Of a DNA stretch of 64,000 bases, positions 17,093 to 26,046 are shown in pieces. The DNA comes from Phycisphaera sp. (GTDB lineage: Bacteria > Planctomycetota > Phycisphaerae > Phycisphaerales > SM1A02): the NCBI GenBank assembly GCA_016124975.1, contig WGMP01000004.1:248001-312000 (forward strand), read 5' to 3'. Every line of letters begins with the position of its first letter. The first letter of the stretch is position 1. The position numbers were made by a program, and so were the translations under genes. The notes under the pieces are model-generated. The model was not told where the DNA came from. It made no database searches and saw only the letters and a program-made list of their open reading frames with translations.

Positions 17093-17875
17093 TCAAGGGA
17101 ACTTCGCGGGCGTCTTCCGCTGCTTCTCGATCGCGACGATCGTGTTCGTCTCGGTTCGGATCTCTCCAACGACCGCCGCGTGAAGCTCGTAGAGCCGTTG
17201 CTTCGCCTCCGCGAGCTCGTCCGCGGCGCGCGCTCCCTTGATGGCGAGCATCACCCCACCGATGCGCAGGAACGGGACGGAGATCGTGGCGAGCCCGCCA
17301 AGCGCGCCGACCGCACGCGAGGTCGCCACATCGAAGGCCTCGCGGAGCGGGCCGCGGGCGGCGATCTCCGCGCGCGATTGCACCACCTCGACATTCGCGA
17401 GTCCGAGCGTTCGCACGACCGCCTCGAGGAAGCGCGCCTTCTTCCCCGTCGCCTCGAGCAGCGTCCACGCGATGTCGGGGCGCGCGATCGCAAGCGGAAT
17501 CCCAGGCACCCCTCCGCCAGAGCCGATGTCGATCGCCGTGGTCGCACGCTCGAGCCCCTCGATCGGTGCGAGGAGCGTGAGCGCATCGATCACATGGCGC
17601 GACCACGCGCTCTCACGGTCGATGCGTGTGAGGTTGAAGCGCTCGTTCGCCGCGAAGAGCATCCCGAGGTAGCGGCTCAGCAGCGAAAGCTCTGCGTCGC
17701 TCAGCTCGATGTGAAGGCGCGCGAGCATGGCGATTGCCGTCTCGTCGGCGGCGATCGGCTCGGGCTCGGGGTCGAAGCGAAGCCACTCCGCAAGCTCCGC
17801 CTCGCGGGCGTGCTCGCGCTCGCTCTGGCGCGCTGGGGGATGCCGGTCGCGAGGGCCTGTCGGTCGCTGTGCCAT
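17093..17875 (-). CDS. rsmG: 16S rRNA (guanine-527 N7)-methyltransferase
   Basis: RsmG methylates G527 in the 530 loop of 16S rRNA using S-adenosylmethionine. The 260-residue protein has an N-terminal helical extension rich in charged residues, then LSLLSRYLGMLFAANERFNLTRI, a DALTLL segment, the SAM-binding AIDIGSGGGVPGIPLAI, and DVATSRAVGALGGLATISVPFLRIGG, all family markers. It is the last gene of the cell-wall cluster, 12 bp after rodA, and converges on the FG-GAP gene with about 50 bp between the stops. The first ~45 residues are weakly conserved in appearance, so the true start could lie slightly downstream. Confidence 0.92.
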   Translation of the reverse strand: MAQRPTGPRDRHPPARQSEREHAREAELAEWLRFDPEPEPIAADETAIAMLARLHIELSDAELSLLSRYLGMLFAANERFNLTRIDRESAWSRHVIDALTLLAPIEGLERATTAIDIGSGGGVPGIPLAIARPDIAWTLLEATGKKARFLEAVVRTLGLANVEVVQSRAEIAARGPLREAFDVATSRAVGALGGLATISVPFLRIGGVMLAIKGARAADELAEAKQRLYELHAAVVGEIRTETNTIVAIEKQRKTPAKFP

Positions 17876-17887
17876 GAGGTGAACCTT

Positions 17888-19123
17888 CTACTCGATTGCG
17901 CGGTTGTCGTCGAACGGGCTCCGGCCCTGCAGCGGATCCCTCGACTCGAACGGGTTCTTGTCGCCGCCAAGAGGCGGACGGATCCCGATCGCAACGAGGA
18001 TTCCGGTCAGCGCCCACGACGCCGTGAGGCTGCTTCCGCCATAGCTCACGAACGGCAGCGTGACACCCGTGATCGGCAGAAGCCCGATGGTCATGCCGAT
18101 GTTCACAGCCATCTGTGAGAAGAGGAGCGCCCCGATTCCCACGGCGACGAGTTTGGAGAAGCCGTCGCGTCGGTCGATCGCCACGGCAAGCGCGGCCATC
18201 AGGTAGAGGGTCGAGGCCGCGAGCACGGAGAGCCCGCCGAGCAGGCCGAAGCGGCAGCCGACGACCGCGAAGATCATGTCGTTGTGCTCTTCGGGGAGCG
18301 CGTTGAACACGACGAGGGCGCGCGCGTGGTCCTCGCCGTTTCCCACGACGCCCCCTGCGCCCGTGAGGCGCATCGCACGCCAGCCCTGGAGCCCGATGTC
18401 GCGCTCGAACCGCGTGTCGCCCTTCACCTGCGCCACGATGGCGTCGATCCGAGCGCGCTGGTAGGGCTGCAGGCCGTAGGCGTAGGCGATCGGCACGGAC
18501 GAGACGGCGAGCGCCCCCGCGACGAGAAGATGCCGCCATCGCGCGCCCGCCGCGACGAGCATGGCGACGAGCGTCGGGAAGAAGAGAAGCGCGGACCCGA
18601 GGTCCGGCTCAAGCACGATGAGCCCGACCGGCACGAGGAGCAGGAGGATCGGCACGAGCAGGCTCCGCAGCGTGCGCGGGCTTCCTCGCAGCGAAAGCCA
18701 CTGCGCGACGCAGAGGATGTAGGCGATCTTCGCAAGTTCCGAGGGCTGGAAGTCGACGATGCCGAGGTTGATCCACGCGCGCGCGCCGTTGCGGGGCGTC
18801 ACGATCGACTTCGGGATGAACGGAAGCAGCACGAAGACAAGGAGCGCAAGCGAAAGCGCAAGCAGGAACCAGCTCGCCGCGCGAAGCCCCTGCGGCGGCA
18901 CGATCGTGGCAAGCGAAGCCGCCGCGATTCCGACAGCAAGGAAGATCGCCTGCCTCGTCGCGAGCGCGGGCTCCGTGGTTCCGATCGAGACGATGCCGAG
19001 GATCGAGAGGTAGAGCGCGGCGGCGACCGCGATCCACGCGGGCGTCGCGAGCCGCAGGCGCCCGCGCGACGGGGCGCTTGTGCCTGCGTAGAGCTCCGCG
19101 GCGGTGAACGACGAGCGGCTCAT
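17888..19123 (-). CDS. rodA: SEDS-family peptidoglycan glycosyltransferase RodA
   Basis: RodA polymerises lipid II into glycan strands during lateral wall growth, working with PBP2. The 411-residue, roughly ten-helix protein carries SEDS signatures: ARAWINLGIVDFQPSELAKI, LIVLEPDLGSALLFFPTL, GVVGNGEDHARALV, LPEEHNDMIFAVVG and the closing LLPITGVTLPFVSYGGSS. The wording of the last two motifs fits RodA better than FtsW. Its start overlaps the mrdA stop by four bases, and pairing with a class B PBP of the PBP2 type confirms the elongasome assignment. No ftsW-like paralogue is seen in this cluster. Confidence 0.93.
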   Translation of the reverse strand: MSRSSFTAAELYAGTSAPSRGRLRLATPAWIAVAAALYLSILGIVSIGTTEPALATRQAIFLAVGIAAASLATIVPPQGLRAASWFLLALSLALLVFVLLPFIPKSIVTPRNGARAWINLGIVDFQPSELAKIAYILCVAQWLSLRGSPRTLRSLLVPILLLLVPVGLIVLEPDLGSALLFFPTLVAMLVAAGARWRHLLVAGALAVSSVPIAYAYGLQPYQRARIDAIVAQVKGDTRFERDIGLQGWRAMRLTGAGGVVGNGEDHARALVVFNALPEEHNDMIFAVVGCRFGLLGGLSVLAASTLYLMAALAVAIDRRDGFSKLVAVGIGALLFSQMAVNIGMTIGLLPITGVTLPFVSYGGSSLTASWALTGILVAIGIRPPLGGDKNPFESRDPLQGRSPFDDNRAIE

Positions 19124-21501
19124 CGCGATGCGCGCTCCTCACGGACTCCGCCGTCCGTCGTCCGCGCGCGCTCGCCGAGGTATCCCTCCGCCGCGATGGC
19201 GCGCATGACGGCGGCCGCCATCGGTCCAGCCACCTTGCCGCCCGAGCCGCCGTGCTCGAGGAGCACCGCGACGGCATAGGCTGGTGCCTCGCCGCGCGGC
19301 GCCGCGAGCCCGACGAACCACGCGTGGTCGGTCTTCACGCGCGTCTCGGCCACTCCGTCGCCGTCGCCGTCGAGCCTGAACGGAGGCACGGTCGCCGTGC
19401 CCGTCTTGCCCCAGACATCGATCGCCTCGAACTCGAACAGGTTCTCGCGCACGCCGCCCTCGAGGGTGATGTGATGTCCCGTTCCATGCGGCGCGTTGAC
19501 CGAGTCGCGGAGTCCGCGGAGGGCCTCCGCGACGGCCGCGGGCGGGAGCGCGAGATCACGAGGCGTCTCCTGCGCGCGCGCTCCACGCACGATGCTCGGC
19601 GGGATCGACACACCGCCGCGCGCAAGCGTGGCGAACGACTGCGCCGCATGGAGTGGCGTCCATGCGATCGGTCCCTGACCGATCCCGAGAAGGAGCTCTG
19701 AGACGCGGTCGCCGTCTGCCCGCTGCCGCGCCAGCTCTGCGAGATCGGGAAGGAGGCCGCCCGACTCCCCCACGATGCGTCGCCCGCCGTCGCGCGTCGA
19801 GACTTCTGCGGCCAGACCGACGCCGAGCGGCCGCCCGACGCCGAATCGCTCCAGCCAGGCGGACACGCGCTCAGGCCCCATACGCCGAGCGATCTCGTAG
19901 AAGTAGATGTTGCAGCTGCGGGCGATCGCATCGCGACCCGCGAGCGGCCCATGGGTTCCGAGACGCCCCTCCGCGGCGCGGTAGGTCCAGCAACGCACGG
20001 CATCGGGCCTGTCTGCGAAGAAGTGTCCCTTGCACTCGATCGTCGCATCGGTTGAGACCACGCCCTCCGCGACGGCCGCGCAGAAGAGGATCGGCTTCAG
20101 GATGGAACCCGGGAGATACACCGCGTCGAACGGCCTGAAGACCTGAGGGTTCTCACGAGCGCGGCGAGAGTCGCTGAGCAACGCCCCCTCCGCAAGCGTG
20201 GGGGCGCTGACGGCGGCAAGAACCTCGCCTGTGGCGACCTCAAGGACGACCACCGCGCCGACGAGCTCGAACCCGAGCGGAAGCGGGCCGTCGCGCGGGT
20301 TGCCCTCCGCGTCGAGCCCGAGCTGGTAGCGCTCGATGCGTGCAAGGCGCGACCCAGGCGCGAACAGCGCCTGGATGCGCGACTGAAGACGGATGTCGAG
20401 GGTCAGCGTGATGTCCGCCCCTGGCACGGGCTCGGTGCGGCGCTCTGTGGCACGCTCGAGGTTCCGCTCGACGAGACCCCGCGCGCCCCGCAGCGCATCC
20501 TCGTGGACGCGCTCGAGCCCGCTTGCGCCGATGGCGTCCCTGTCGGCGCGATAGCCACCGAGGTCGACCACCGTGCCCGTGGACGGGTCGAAGAGCGGCC
20601 TGCGCTTGAGATCCTCCGCGAAGACCTGCGTGCGGGTGGCCCCGATGATGTGGTCCGCCACGCCGTTCAGGACGACCGCCAGCGGTTTCTCCGAGCGGAT
20701 CGGGCTCGGAAACGCAGAACGATCGAGCTCGAACGCCACCTGCTCCCACGGCCTGATGCGGCGCGTGGAAGGCTCGACCGTGACGGTCCCGGGAAGATCC
20801 TCCGCGATCCGCTGGAACGCGAACGCGACCTCGTCGGAGACATCGGGCAGCACCACATGCGATCCACGCTGCGCGGCCACGCGCTCGCGGTCGATCTCAT
20901 CGAGGCGCGCGTCGTCGCCGAAGAGCCTGATCTCCCGCTCGAGGAGCGCCTCCTTGCGCGACGCCGCCTCGCGTGCCGCCCGCGCGACGATGTCGTCGAG
21001 ACGGCGATCGAGTTCGGCGCGCTCGAACCCGCCCGCCGTCGAGATGCGCGCGTAGACCTGCTCAAGCAGCGCGTCGAACTTTGACTGCCGCTCGAGGATG
21101 CGCGCGCTCCGCTCGCCCGCGGAGAGCTCGAGCCACGAGGAGAGCCCGAGTTCGCGCACCAGCTCGCGCCGCGCCATTTCGGTGGCCCAGCGTCCCGTGA
21201 TCGCGTCGTAGCGGAGAAGCACATCCCAGCTCGCGCGGTCCGCCGCAAGAACCTCGCCGCGCCTGTCGAGGATCGTGCCGCGCGTCGTCGGCACGAGCCG
21301 CGTGTTCACGAGAAACCGCTCGACCGCGGCGCGGTGCGTCTCGTGCTCGACGAGCGTCAGTCGCCCGAGCTGGAGCGCGAGCACCGTCGCGACCGCGAGG
21401 AAGCCGAGAGACAGGACGCCGACGCGGCGCTCGAAGCGACCGAAGGTCGCACCGAGCGCGGCGCCGAGGCCGGCTGTCCAGTGTCCGCGTCCCGAGGGCA
21501 T
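19120..21501 (-). CDS. mrdA: Penicillin-binding protein 2 (class B transpeptidase of the elongasome)
   Basis: The 793-residue protein has a single N-terminal membrane anchor (VGVLSLGFLAVATVLALQLG), the pedestal start RGTILDRRGEVLA at 75-87, and a C-terminal transpeptidase with all three catalytic motifs: SILK (Ser466-Lys469), SCN (529-531, in ARSCNIYFYEIARRMG) and KTG (699-701). SCNIYFYE is typical of PBP2 (MrdA) rather than FtsI. It is longer than the ~630-residue E. coli enzyme. The extra length is mostly a charged, helical insertion at about 105-230 between the pedestal blocks. The stop overlaps the rodA start by four bases, giving the conserved mrdA-rodA pair. Confidence 0.92.
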   Translation of the reverse strand: MPSGRGHWTAGLGAALGATFGRFERRVGVLSLGFLAVATVLALQLGRLTLVEHETHRAAVERFLVNTRLVPTTRGTILDRRGEVLAADRASWDVLLRYDAITGRWATEMARRELVRELGLSSWLELSAGERSARILERQSKFDALLEQVYARISTAGGFERAELDRRLDDIVARAAREAASRKEALLEREIRLFGDDARLDEIDRERVAAQRGSHVVLPDVSDEVAFAFQRIAEDLPGTVTVEPSTRRIRPWEQVAFELDRSAFPSPIRSEKPLAVVLNGVADHIIGATRTQVFAEDLKRRPLFDPSTGTVVDLGGYRADRDAIGASGLERVHEDALRGARGLVERNLERATERRTEPVPGADITLTLDIRLQSRIQALFAPGSRLARIERYQLGLDAEGNPRDGPLPLGFELVGAVVVLEVATGEVLAAVSAPTLAEGALLSDSRRARENPQVFRPFDAVYLPGSILKPILFCAAVAEGVVSTDATIECKGHFFADRPDAVRCWTYRAAEGRLGTHGPLAGRDAIARSCNIYFYEIARRMGPERVSAWLERFGVGRPLGVGLAAEVSTRDGGRRIVGESGGLLPDLAELARQRADGDRVSELLLGIGQGPIAWTPLHAAQSFATLARGGVSIPPSIVRGARAQETPRDLALPPAAVAEALRGLRDSVNAPHGTGHHITLEGGVRENLFEFEAIDVWGKTGTATVPPFRLDGDGDGVAETRVKTDHAWFVGLAAPRGEAPAYAVAVLLEHGGSGGKVAGPMAAAVMRAIAAEGYLGERARTTDGGVREERASR

Positions 21502-21543
21502 GCAGAGAGGGTACGCGAGGAGCCGCGGCGCGTGGCAGCGCCG

Positions 21544-22734
21544 TCAGCGCATCTTGATCGACGCGAGCGCGATCGCGCAGAGGATCGCGGTGATGATCCA
21601 GAAGCGGACCACCACCTGGTTCTCGCTCCAGCCCTTCAGGTGGAAGTGGTGATGGATCGGTGCGCAGCGGAAGATGCGCTTGCCGCCCGTCGCCTTGAAG
21701 TACGCGACCTGAAGGACAGTGCTGCCGATCTCGAGATAGAAGATGCCCGCGATCAGCGGAAGCAGGAACTCCTGCCGGATCGCGACCGCGACGAACCCGA
21801 GAAGCCCGCCGAGCGCGAGCGACCCCGTGTCGCCCATGAAGACCCGCGCGGGGTTGCAGTTGAACCAGAGGAACCCGAGGCATGCGCCGCCCATCGCGCC
21901 CGTGAGGACCATCAACTCCCGCGCGCCCGGGACATGGGGCACAAGGAGGTGCTGCGCCACGACCTGATTGCTCGAGATCCAGCAGAGCACCATCAGGACG
22001 AAGCTGACGACCGCCATCGTGCCCGCGGCGAGTCCGTCCATGCCGTCGGCGATGTTCACGGCATTCGAGGTTCCCGCGATCGCCAGAGCGCCGATCACGG
22101 CGTAGACGAAGATCCCGAGAACGAAGACATTCGGGTTCAGCACGGCGCCCGCGATGTCTCCCGCGCGCATCGGCTCGTAGGTGCGCTGGAACGGCAGGTT
22201 GAGGCTGACCGCAGCGGGGTTCGACTGCGGGTCGGCCGCGTGGAAGAGGAAGAGGCTGACCAGGATGGCGCAGCCCATCTGGAAGAGAAACTTCTCCCAG
22301 GCGAAGAGCCCCTCGCGCGTTCCCGCTGCGCGGCGCGCCGCCGTCAGCTTGAGCCAGTCGTCGAAGGCCCCGACGGCCGCAAGCCAGACGAGGACGAGGA
22401 CGGCGAGATGGACATAGCGCGAGTGGACGAAGTCGGCGAACAGGAACAGTGACGCAAGGATCGACCCGACGATCAGGAGCCCGCCCATCGTGGGCGTGTC
22501 CTTCTTCGGCTGGTTCAGCGCGTTCAGCTCCGTGTTGTAGAACTCGGGGTTGTCGCCGACCTTCAGCTGGCGCAGCCGCGCGATCGTGCGCGGGCCGAGC
22601 GCGATGACGACGAGGAACGCAAAGAGCCCCGCGGCCAAGGCGCGGAACTCGAGTTGCGTGAACACCTGGATGACGCTGTAGAGCCCCATCGCATCCAGCC
22701 AGTCTTGGAATCGCGTCGTCAGGATGTAGAGCAT
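21544..22734 (-). CDS. mraY: Phospho-N-acetylmuramoyl-pentapeptide transferase
   Basis: MraY transfers phospho-MurNAc-pentapeptide to undecaprenyl phosphate, making lipid I at the inner membrane. The 396-residue polytopic protein shows KKDTPTMGGLLI, GAFDDWLKLT (Asp pair), NAVNIADGMDGLAAG and MGDTGSLALGGLLG, with the C-terminal IHHHFHLKGWSENQVVVRFWIIT. All catalytic motifs are intact, and the length is slightly above the 360-residue norm. It lies 60 bp after murF and 42 bp before mrdA. TACAGA ten bases before the start could serve as an internal promoter. Confidence 0.96.
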   Translation of the reverse strand: MLYILTTRFQDWLDAMGLYSVIQVFTQLEFRALAAGLFAFLVVIALGPRTIARLRQLKVGDNPEFYNTELNALNQPKKDTPTMGGLLIVGSILASLFLFADFVHSRYVHLAVLVLVWLAAVGAFDDWLKLTAARRAAGTREGLFAWEKFLFQMGCAILVSLFLFHAADPQSNPAAVSLNLPFQRTYEPMRAGDIAGAVLNPNVFVLGIFVYAVIGALAIAGTSNAVNIADGMDGLAAGTMAVVSFVLMVLCWISSNQVVAQHLLVPHVPGARELMVLTGAMGGACLGFLWFNCNPARVFMGDTGSLALGGLLGFVAVAIRQEFLLPLIAGIFYLEIGSTVLQVAYFKATGGKRIFRCAPIHHHFHLKGWSENQVVVRFWIITAILCAIALASIKMR

Positions 22735-22794
22735 GCGCGGAGCGTCTGTATCGGGATTCGCAGGGCCGTTGCTCCAAAGGAACGCGCGGCGCTG

Positions 22795-24312
22795 TCACGC
22801 GCCCGCGCGGGCAAAGCCCTCGGCGAGCGGCGCAAGGAACCGCTCCATGCGGGCACCCCTGCTTCCTTTGAGAAGAATCGTGCTTCCTGACGGAATCAGG
22901 GAGCCTGCCTCGAGCGCGACGGCCTCGGAGAACTCGCCCGCGGAGAGCGCATCGCCTGAGAACCCGGCCACGCGGGCCGCCGCCACAAGATCGGCGGCAA
23001 ACGGGCCCACCGCCACGAGCGCGTCGCCCGCCCCGAGGACCGCGGCCGCGCGACGCCCGACCTCGGCATGCAGGTCCGCCGCGGCGCCACCGAGCTCGCG
23101 CATCTCGCCAAGGATGGCCACTCGGCGCCCATGCGGCGCGAGTTCCGCGAAGGCCGAGAGCGCCGCAGCCATCGCGTCGGGGTTCGCGTTGTAGGCGTCG
23201 TTGAAGACCGTGCGCCCCGCAACCTCGAGCCGCTCAAGGCGCATGTCGGACGCAGCGACCGCCGCGAGCCCGCTGCGAATCGCGTCGACCTCGACGCCCA
23301 TCTCAATCGCGGCCGCGAGCGCGGCCACCGCGTTCATCGCGTTGTGCGCCCCCGGCATCGCGAGGCCGAATCGCTGGCGCCGCGCCACGGGAGGCGAATC
23401 AGATCCGTCCTCGCAGCGTGCCCGCGGCAGCTCCACCTCGATCTCCTGCACGATTCCTCCGCCGAAGTCGCCCGCACGCCTGTCGACAAGCCTGTAGTCG
23501 CAGGCCGCGCCGAGGCCGAAGCGAACGATCCGCGCTGGCGCCCGCTCCTCGGCGGCCAGCCGTGACACGGCCTCGAGGAGCGGTGGGTTGTCGCCGTTCA
23601 CGACCGCGACGCCCGAAGCCGACACACCCGCGAGGATCGACGCCTTCTCCGTCGCCACCGCTTCGACCGACCCGAGGCCCTCAAGGTGCGCGCGACCTGC
23701 AAGCGTCACGATCACGGCCTCGGGCTCGACCATCTCGGCGAGCGGCAGGATCTCGCCCGGGTGGTTCATGCCGATCTCGGCGACGAGGAAGCGTGCCTCG
23801 TCGGGGGTCGACAGAAGCGTCAGCGGCACGCCGATGTCGTTGTTGAAGCTCTTCGGACTCGCGTGCGTCGGACCGACCGCGGCGAAGATTCCTTCGAGCA
23901 GCCTGCGCGTGGTGGTCTTGCCTGCGCTTCCCGTGACAGCCGCCACCCGCAGCCGAAGGAGGCTCCGCCGCCACGCGTGGGCGATCTGCCCGAGCGCACG
24001 CCGCGTCGACGCGACCCGGAGGAGCCCAAAGCCAGCGGGAAGCGCTGCAAGCGCTGCCTCGCCGGGATGGGTCTCAACGATGGCGAACGCAGCTCCCGCA
24101 CGCGCGGCATCGGTCACGAACGCGTGGCCATCGAACCGTTCGCCGCGCAGGGCGACGAAGCAGGACCCGCGCCGAAGGCCGCGGGTGTCGGTCGTCAGCG
24201 CGACCGCCTCCGCGGACGGGCGACGCAAGACCTCCGCGCGCGTCGCGAGCACGATCGCCTGGATCGACGGACAGTGGACCTCGAAGACGCTGGAGCCGCT
24301 TGCTTCCGACAT
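22795..24312 (-). CDS. murF: UDP-MurNAc-tripeptide--D-Ala-D-Ala ligase
   Basis: MurF adds D-Ala-D-Ala to the UDP-MurNAc tripeptide with ATP, the last cytoplasmic precursor step. The protein shows the N-terminal TTDTRGLRRGSCFVALRGERFDGH domain, the Walker-type AAVTGSAGKTTTRRLLEG, the FNNDIGVPLTLL segment, GMNHPGEI and NDAYNANPDAM, all standard in MurF. I start it at the ATG at 24312 (505 residues), where GAGG lies ten bases upstream. An in-frame GTG at 24342 would add ten residues. It is separated from murE by 210 bp that contain a tandem repeat array, an unusual gap for neighbouring mur genes. Confidence 0.93.
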   Translation of the reverse strand: MSEASGSSVFEVHCPSIQAIVLATRAEVLRRPSAEAVALTTDTRGLRRGSCFVALRGERFDGHAFVTDAARAGAAFAIVETHPGEAALAALPAGFGLLRVASTRRALGQIAHAWRRSLLRLRVAAVTGSAGKTTTRRLLEGIFAAVGPTHASPKSFNNDIGVPLTLLSTPDEARFLVAEIGMNHPGEILPLAEMVEPEAVIVTLAGRAHLEGLGSVEAVATEKASILAGVSASGVAVVNGDNPPLLEAVSRLAAEERAPARIVRFGLGAACDYRLVDRRAGDFGGGIVQEIEVELPRARCEDGSDSPPVARRQRFGLAMPGAHNAMNAVAALAAAIEMGVEVDAIRSGLAAVAASDMRLERLEVAGRTVFNDAYNANPDAMAAALSAFAELAPHGRRVAILGEMRELGGAAADLHAEVGRRAAAVLGAGDALVAVGPFAADLVAAARVAGFSGDALSAGEFSEAVALEAGSLIPSGSTILLKGSRGARMERFLAPLAEGFARAGA

Positions 24313-24363
24313 TCGTGCTTGACCTCGCTCTTTCGCGCTCACCGCGCAATCTCCGGGCTTCCT

Positions 24364-24467
24364 CGCTGGGGCTGAATCCTGGGGATTGGATCTCGTGGCC
24401 TGAATCTCGTGGCCTGAACCCGAGGCTCAATCCCGAGGCTCAATCCCGAGGCCTCAACCCTCGAACT
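24364..24467. repeat. Degenerate 13-15-nt tandem repeat array between murE and murF
   Basis: Two 14-nt units CTCGTGGCCTGAAT/C (24393-24420) are followed by 13-nt units CCGAGGCTCAATC (24421-24433 and 24434-24446) and CCGAGGCCTCAAC (24447-24459). Related but decayed units extend to both sides. The array occupies about 100 bp of the 210-bp murE-murF gap, ending about 52 bp before the murF start. Confidence 0.75.
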
Positions 24468-24522
24468 CACGGACCAGTCATGACGCCTCGCACGACGCTT
24501 GGAGCATTGCCCAAACCGTCGC

Positions 24523-26046
24523 TCACGACCCGTGCGCAGCAAGGCGCTTGCGCAACGCCTCCTCCGCTTCCCTACGGTCGTCGAAGCGGCGCTTCTCCGA
24601 GCCGATGATCTGGTAGTCCTCGTGGCCCTTGCCCGCGATCAGGACGATGTCGCCCGGGCGCGCGGTCGCCACCGCGAAGGCGATCGCCTCGGCGCGGTCG
24701 ACCTCGACCTTGACGCGGCCACGCGCGTCCTCGGAAACCCCCGTCAGGATCTCGTCGATGATTGCGCGCGCGTCTTCCGTGCGGGGGTTGTCGCTCGTCA
24801 CGATCACCTCGTCCGCGCCCTCGCAGGCCACGCGCGCCATGCGCGGGCGCTTGGTGCGGTCACGGTCGCCGCCACAGCCGAAGACCACGCGAAGGCGCCC
24901 TCCGGCCGGAACCGTCGGCCGCAGCGCGTCGAGCACATTGCGCAGCGCATCGTCCGAGTGTGCGTAGTCAACGAGCACGCTGAACCCAGCGCCGGGAACC
25001 GAGACCGGCTGCAGCCGTCCCGGCGGCGCCGAGCACGAGGCGAGCGCGGCACCGAGGCGCGCAGCATCGACGCCGCAGAGGCTCGCCGCGGCGGCGGCCT
25101 GCAGCGCGTTCATCGCGTTGTGGCGTCCGACGAGCGGGAGATCGAACTCGAAGAGTCCCCACGGACCGCGGAACGAAACCGCCATCGACGCGGGCCCCAT
25201 GCTGTGGACGGTCGCGAGGCAGTCCGCGCGCGGGTCGACGAGGCTCGTGCGGAGGACGCGCGCACCGCTCGCACGCGCGGCCTCGAGCATCGTCGCGTGC
25301 CACGGGTCGTCCATGTTCACGATCGCCGCGCCTTCAGGCCCAAGCATCGAGAAGAGCCGCGCCTTCGCAGCCGCGTAGCGCTCCATCGTGCCGTGGTAGT
25401 CGAGGTGGTCGCCCGTCAGGTTCGAGAAGATGCCGATGCGGAAACGCGTGCCCGCGACGCGGCTCTGGTCGAGCGAGTGGCTCGACACCTCGATCGCGGC
25501 GGCGCGGCAGCCGTTCTCGACCATGCGCGCGAAGAGCTCCGCGAGTTCGAGCGCAGGCGGCGTCGTCAGGCTCGAGGGAACGCGCACGCGCCCATCATCC
25601 GTCTCGACCGTTCCGACGAGACCCGCCCGCATTCCGGCCGCCGCGAGAAGCTGCTGCACGAGATACGAGATGGTGGTCTTGCCGTTCGTTCCCGTCACGC
25701 CGACCACTGCGAGCGTCGAGGTTGGCCTGCCGTGGAATCGTTCCGCGAGCATGGCCGCCGCGGCCGCGGGGTCTTCGCAGGAGAGCCACGCGACGCCATC
25801 GGGAAGCCCCCCCTCGGGAGGCATCGTGTCCGTCGGTGCCGCAATCGCAACAGCGCCTTGGCGAAGCGCGTCCGCGATGAACGCGCGCCCATCGGTCTTC
25901 GTTCCCGAGCGGGCGAAAAAGAGCGCGCCCTGCTTCACGCGCCTCGAGTCCTCCGAGAGACTCCACACGACGGGGTCTGCGCCCGAAAGAAGGCGCACGG
26001 CCCCCGCCTCGCGCGGAAGCGCCTCGATCAAGGTCGACAGTCTCAT
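24523..26046 (-). CDS. murE: UDP-MurNAc-L-Ala-D-Glu--meso-diaminopimelate ligase
   Basis: MurE adds the third residue of the stem peptide. The 507-residue protein has the N-terminal LSEDSRRVKQGALFFAR domain, the ATP site VVGVTGTNGKTTISYL (GTNGKT at 119-124), SSHSLDQSRVAG, TNLTGDHLDYHGTMERY-like text reading NLTGDHLDYHGTMERYAAAK, and VDYAHSDDALRNVL. The DNPR tetrad in TSDNPRTEDARAIIDEI is the recognised determinant for meso-diaminopimelate rather than lysine, so the wall is predicted to be of the mDAP type. The start overlaps the stop of the upstream AI-2E/PerM-type gene by four bases. Confidence 0.95.
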   Translation of the reverse strand: MRLSTLIEALPREAGAVRLLSGADPVVWSLSEDSRRVKQGALFFARSGTKTDGRAFIADALRQGAVAIAAPTDTMPPEGGLPDGVAWLSCEDPAAAAAMLAERFHGRPTSTLAVVGVTGTNGKTTISYLVQQLLAAAGMRAGLVGTVETDDGRVRVPSSLTTPPALELAELFARMVENGCRAAAIEVSSHSLDQSRVAGTRFRIGIFSNLTGDHLDYHGTMERYAAAKARLFSMLGPEGAAIVNMDDPWHATMLEAARASGARVLRTSLVDPRADCLATVHSMGPASMAVSFRGPWGLFEFDLPLVGRHNAMNALQAAAAASLCGVDAARLGAALASCSAPPGRLQPVSVPGAGFSVLVDYAHSDDALRNVLDALRPTVPAGGRLRVVFGCGGDRDRTKRPRMARVACEGADEVIVTSDNPRTEDARAIIDEILTGVSEDARGRVKVEVDRAEAIAFAVATARPGDIVLIAGKGHEDYQIIGSEKRRFDDRREAEEALRKRLAAHGS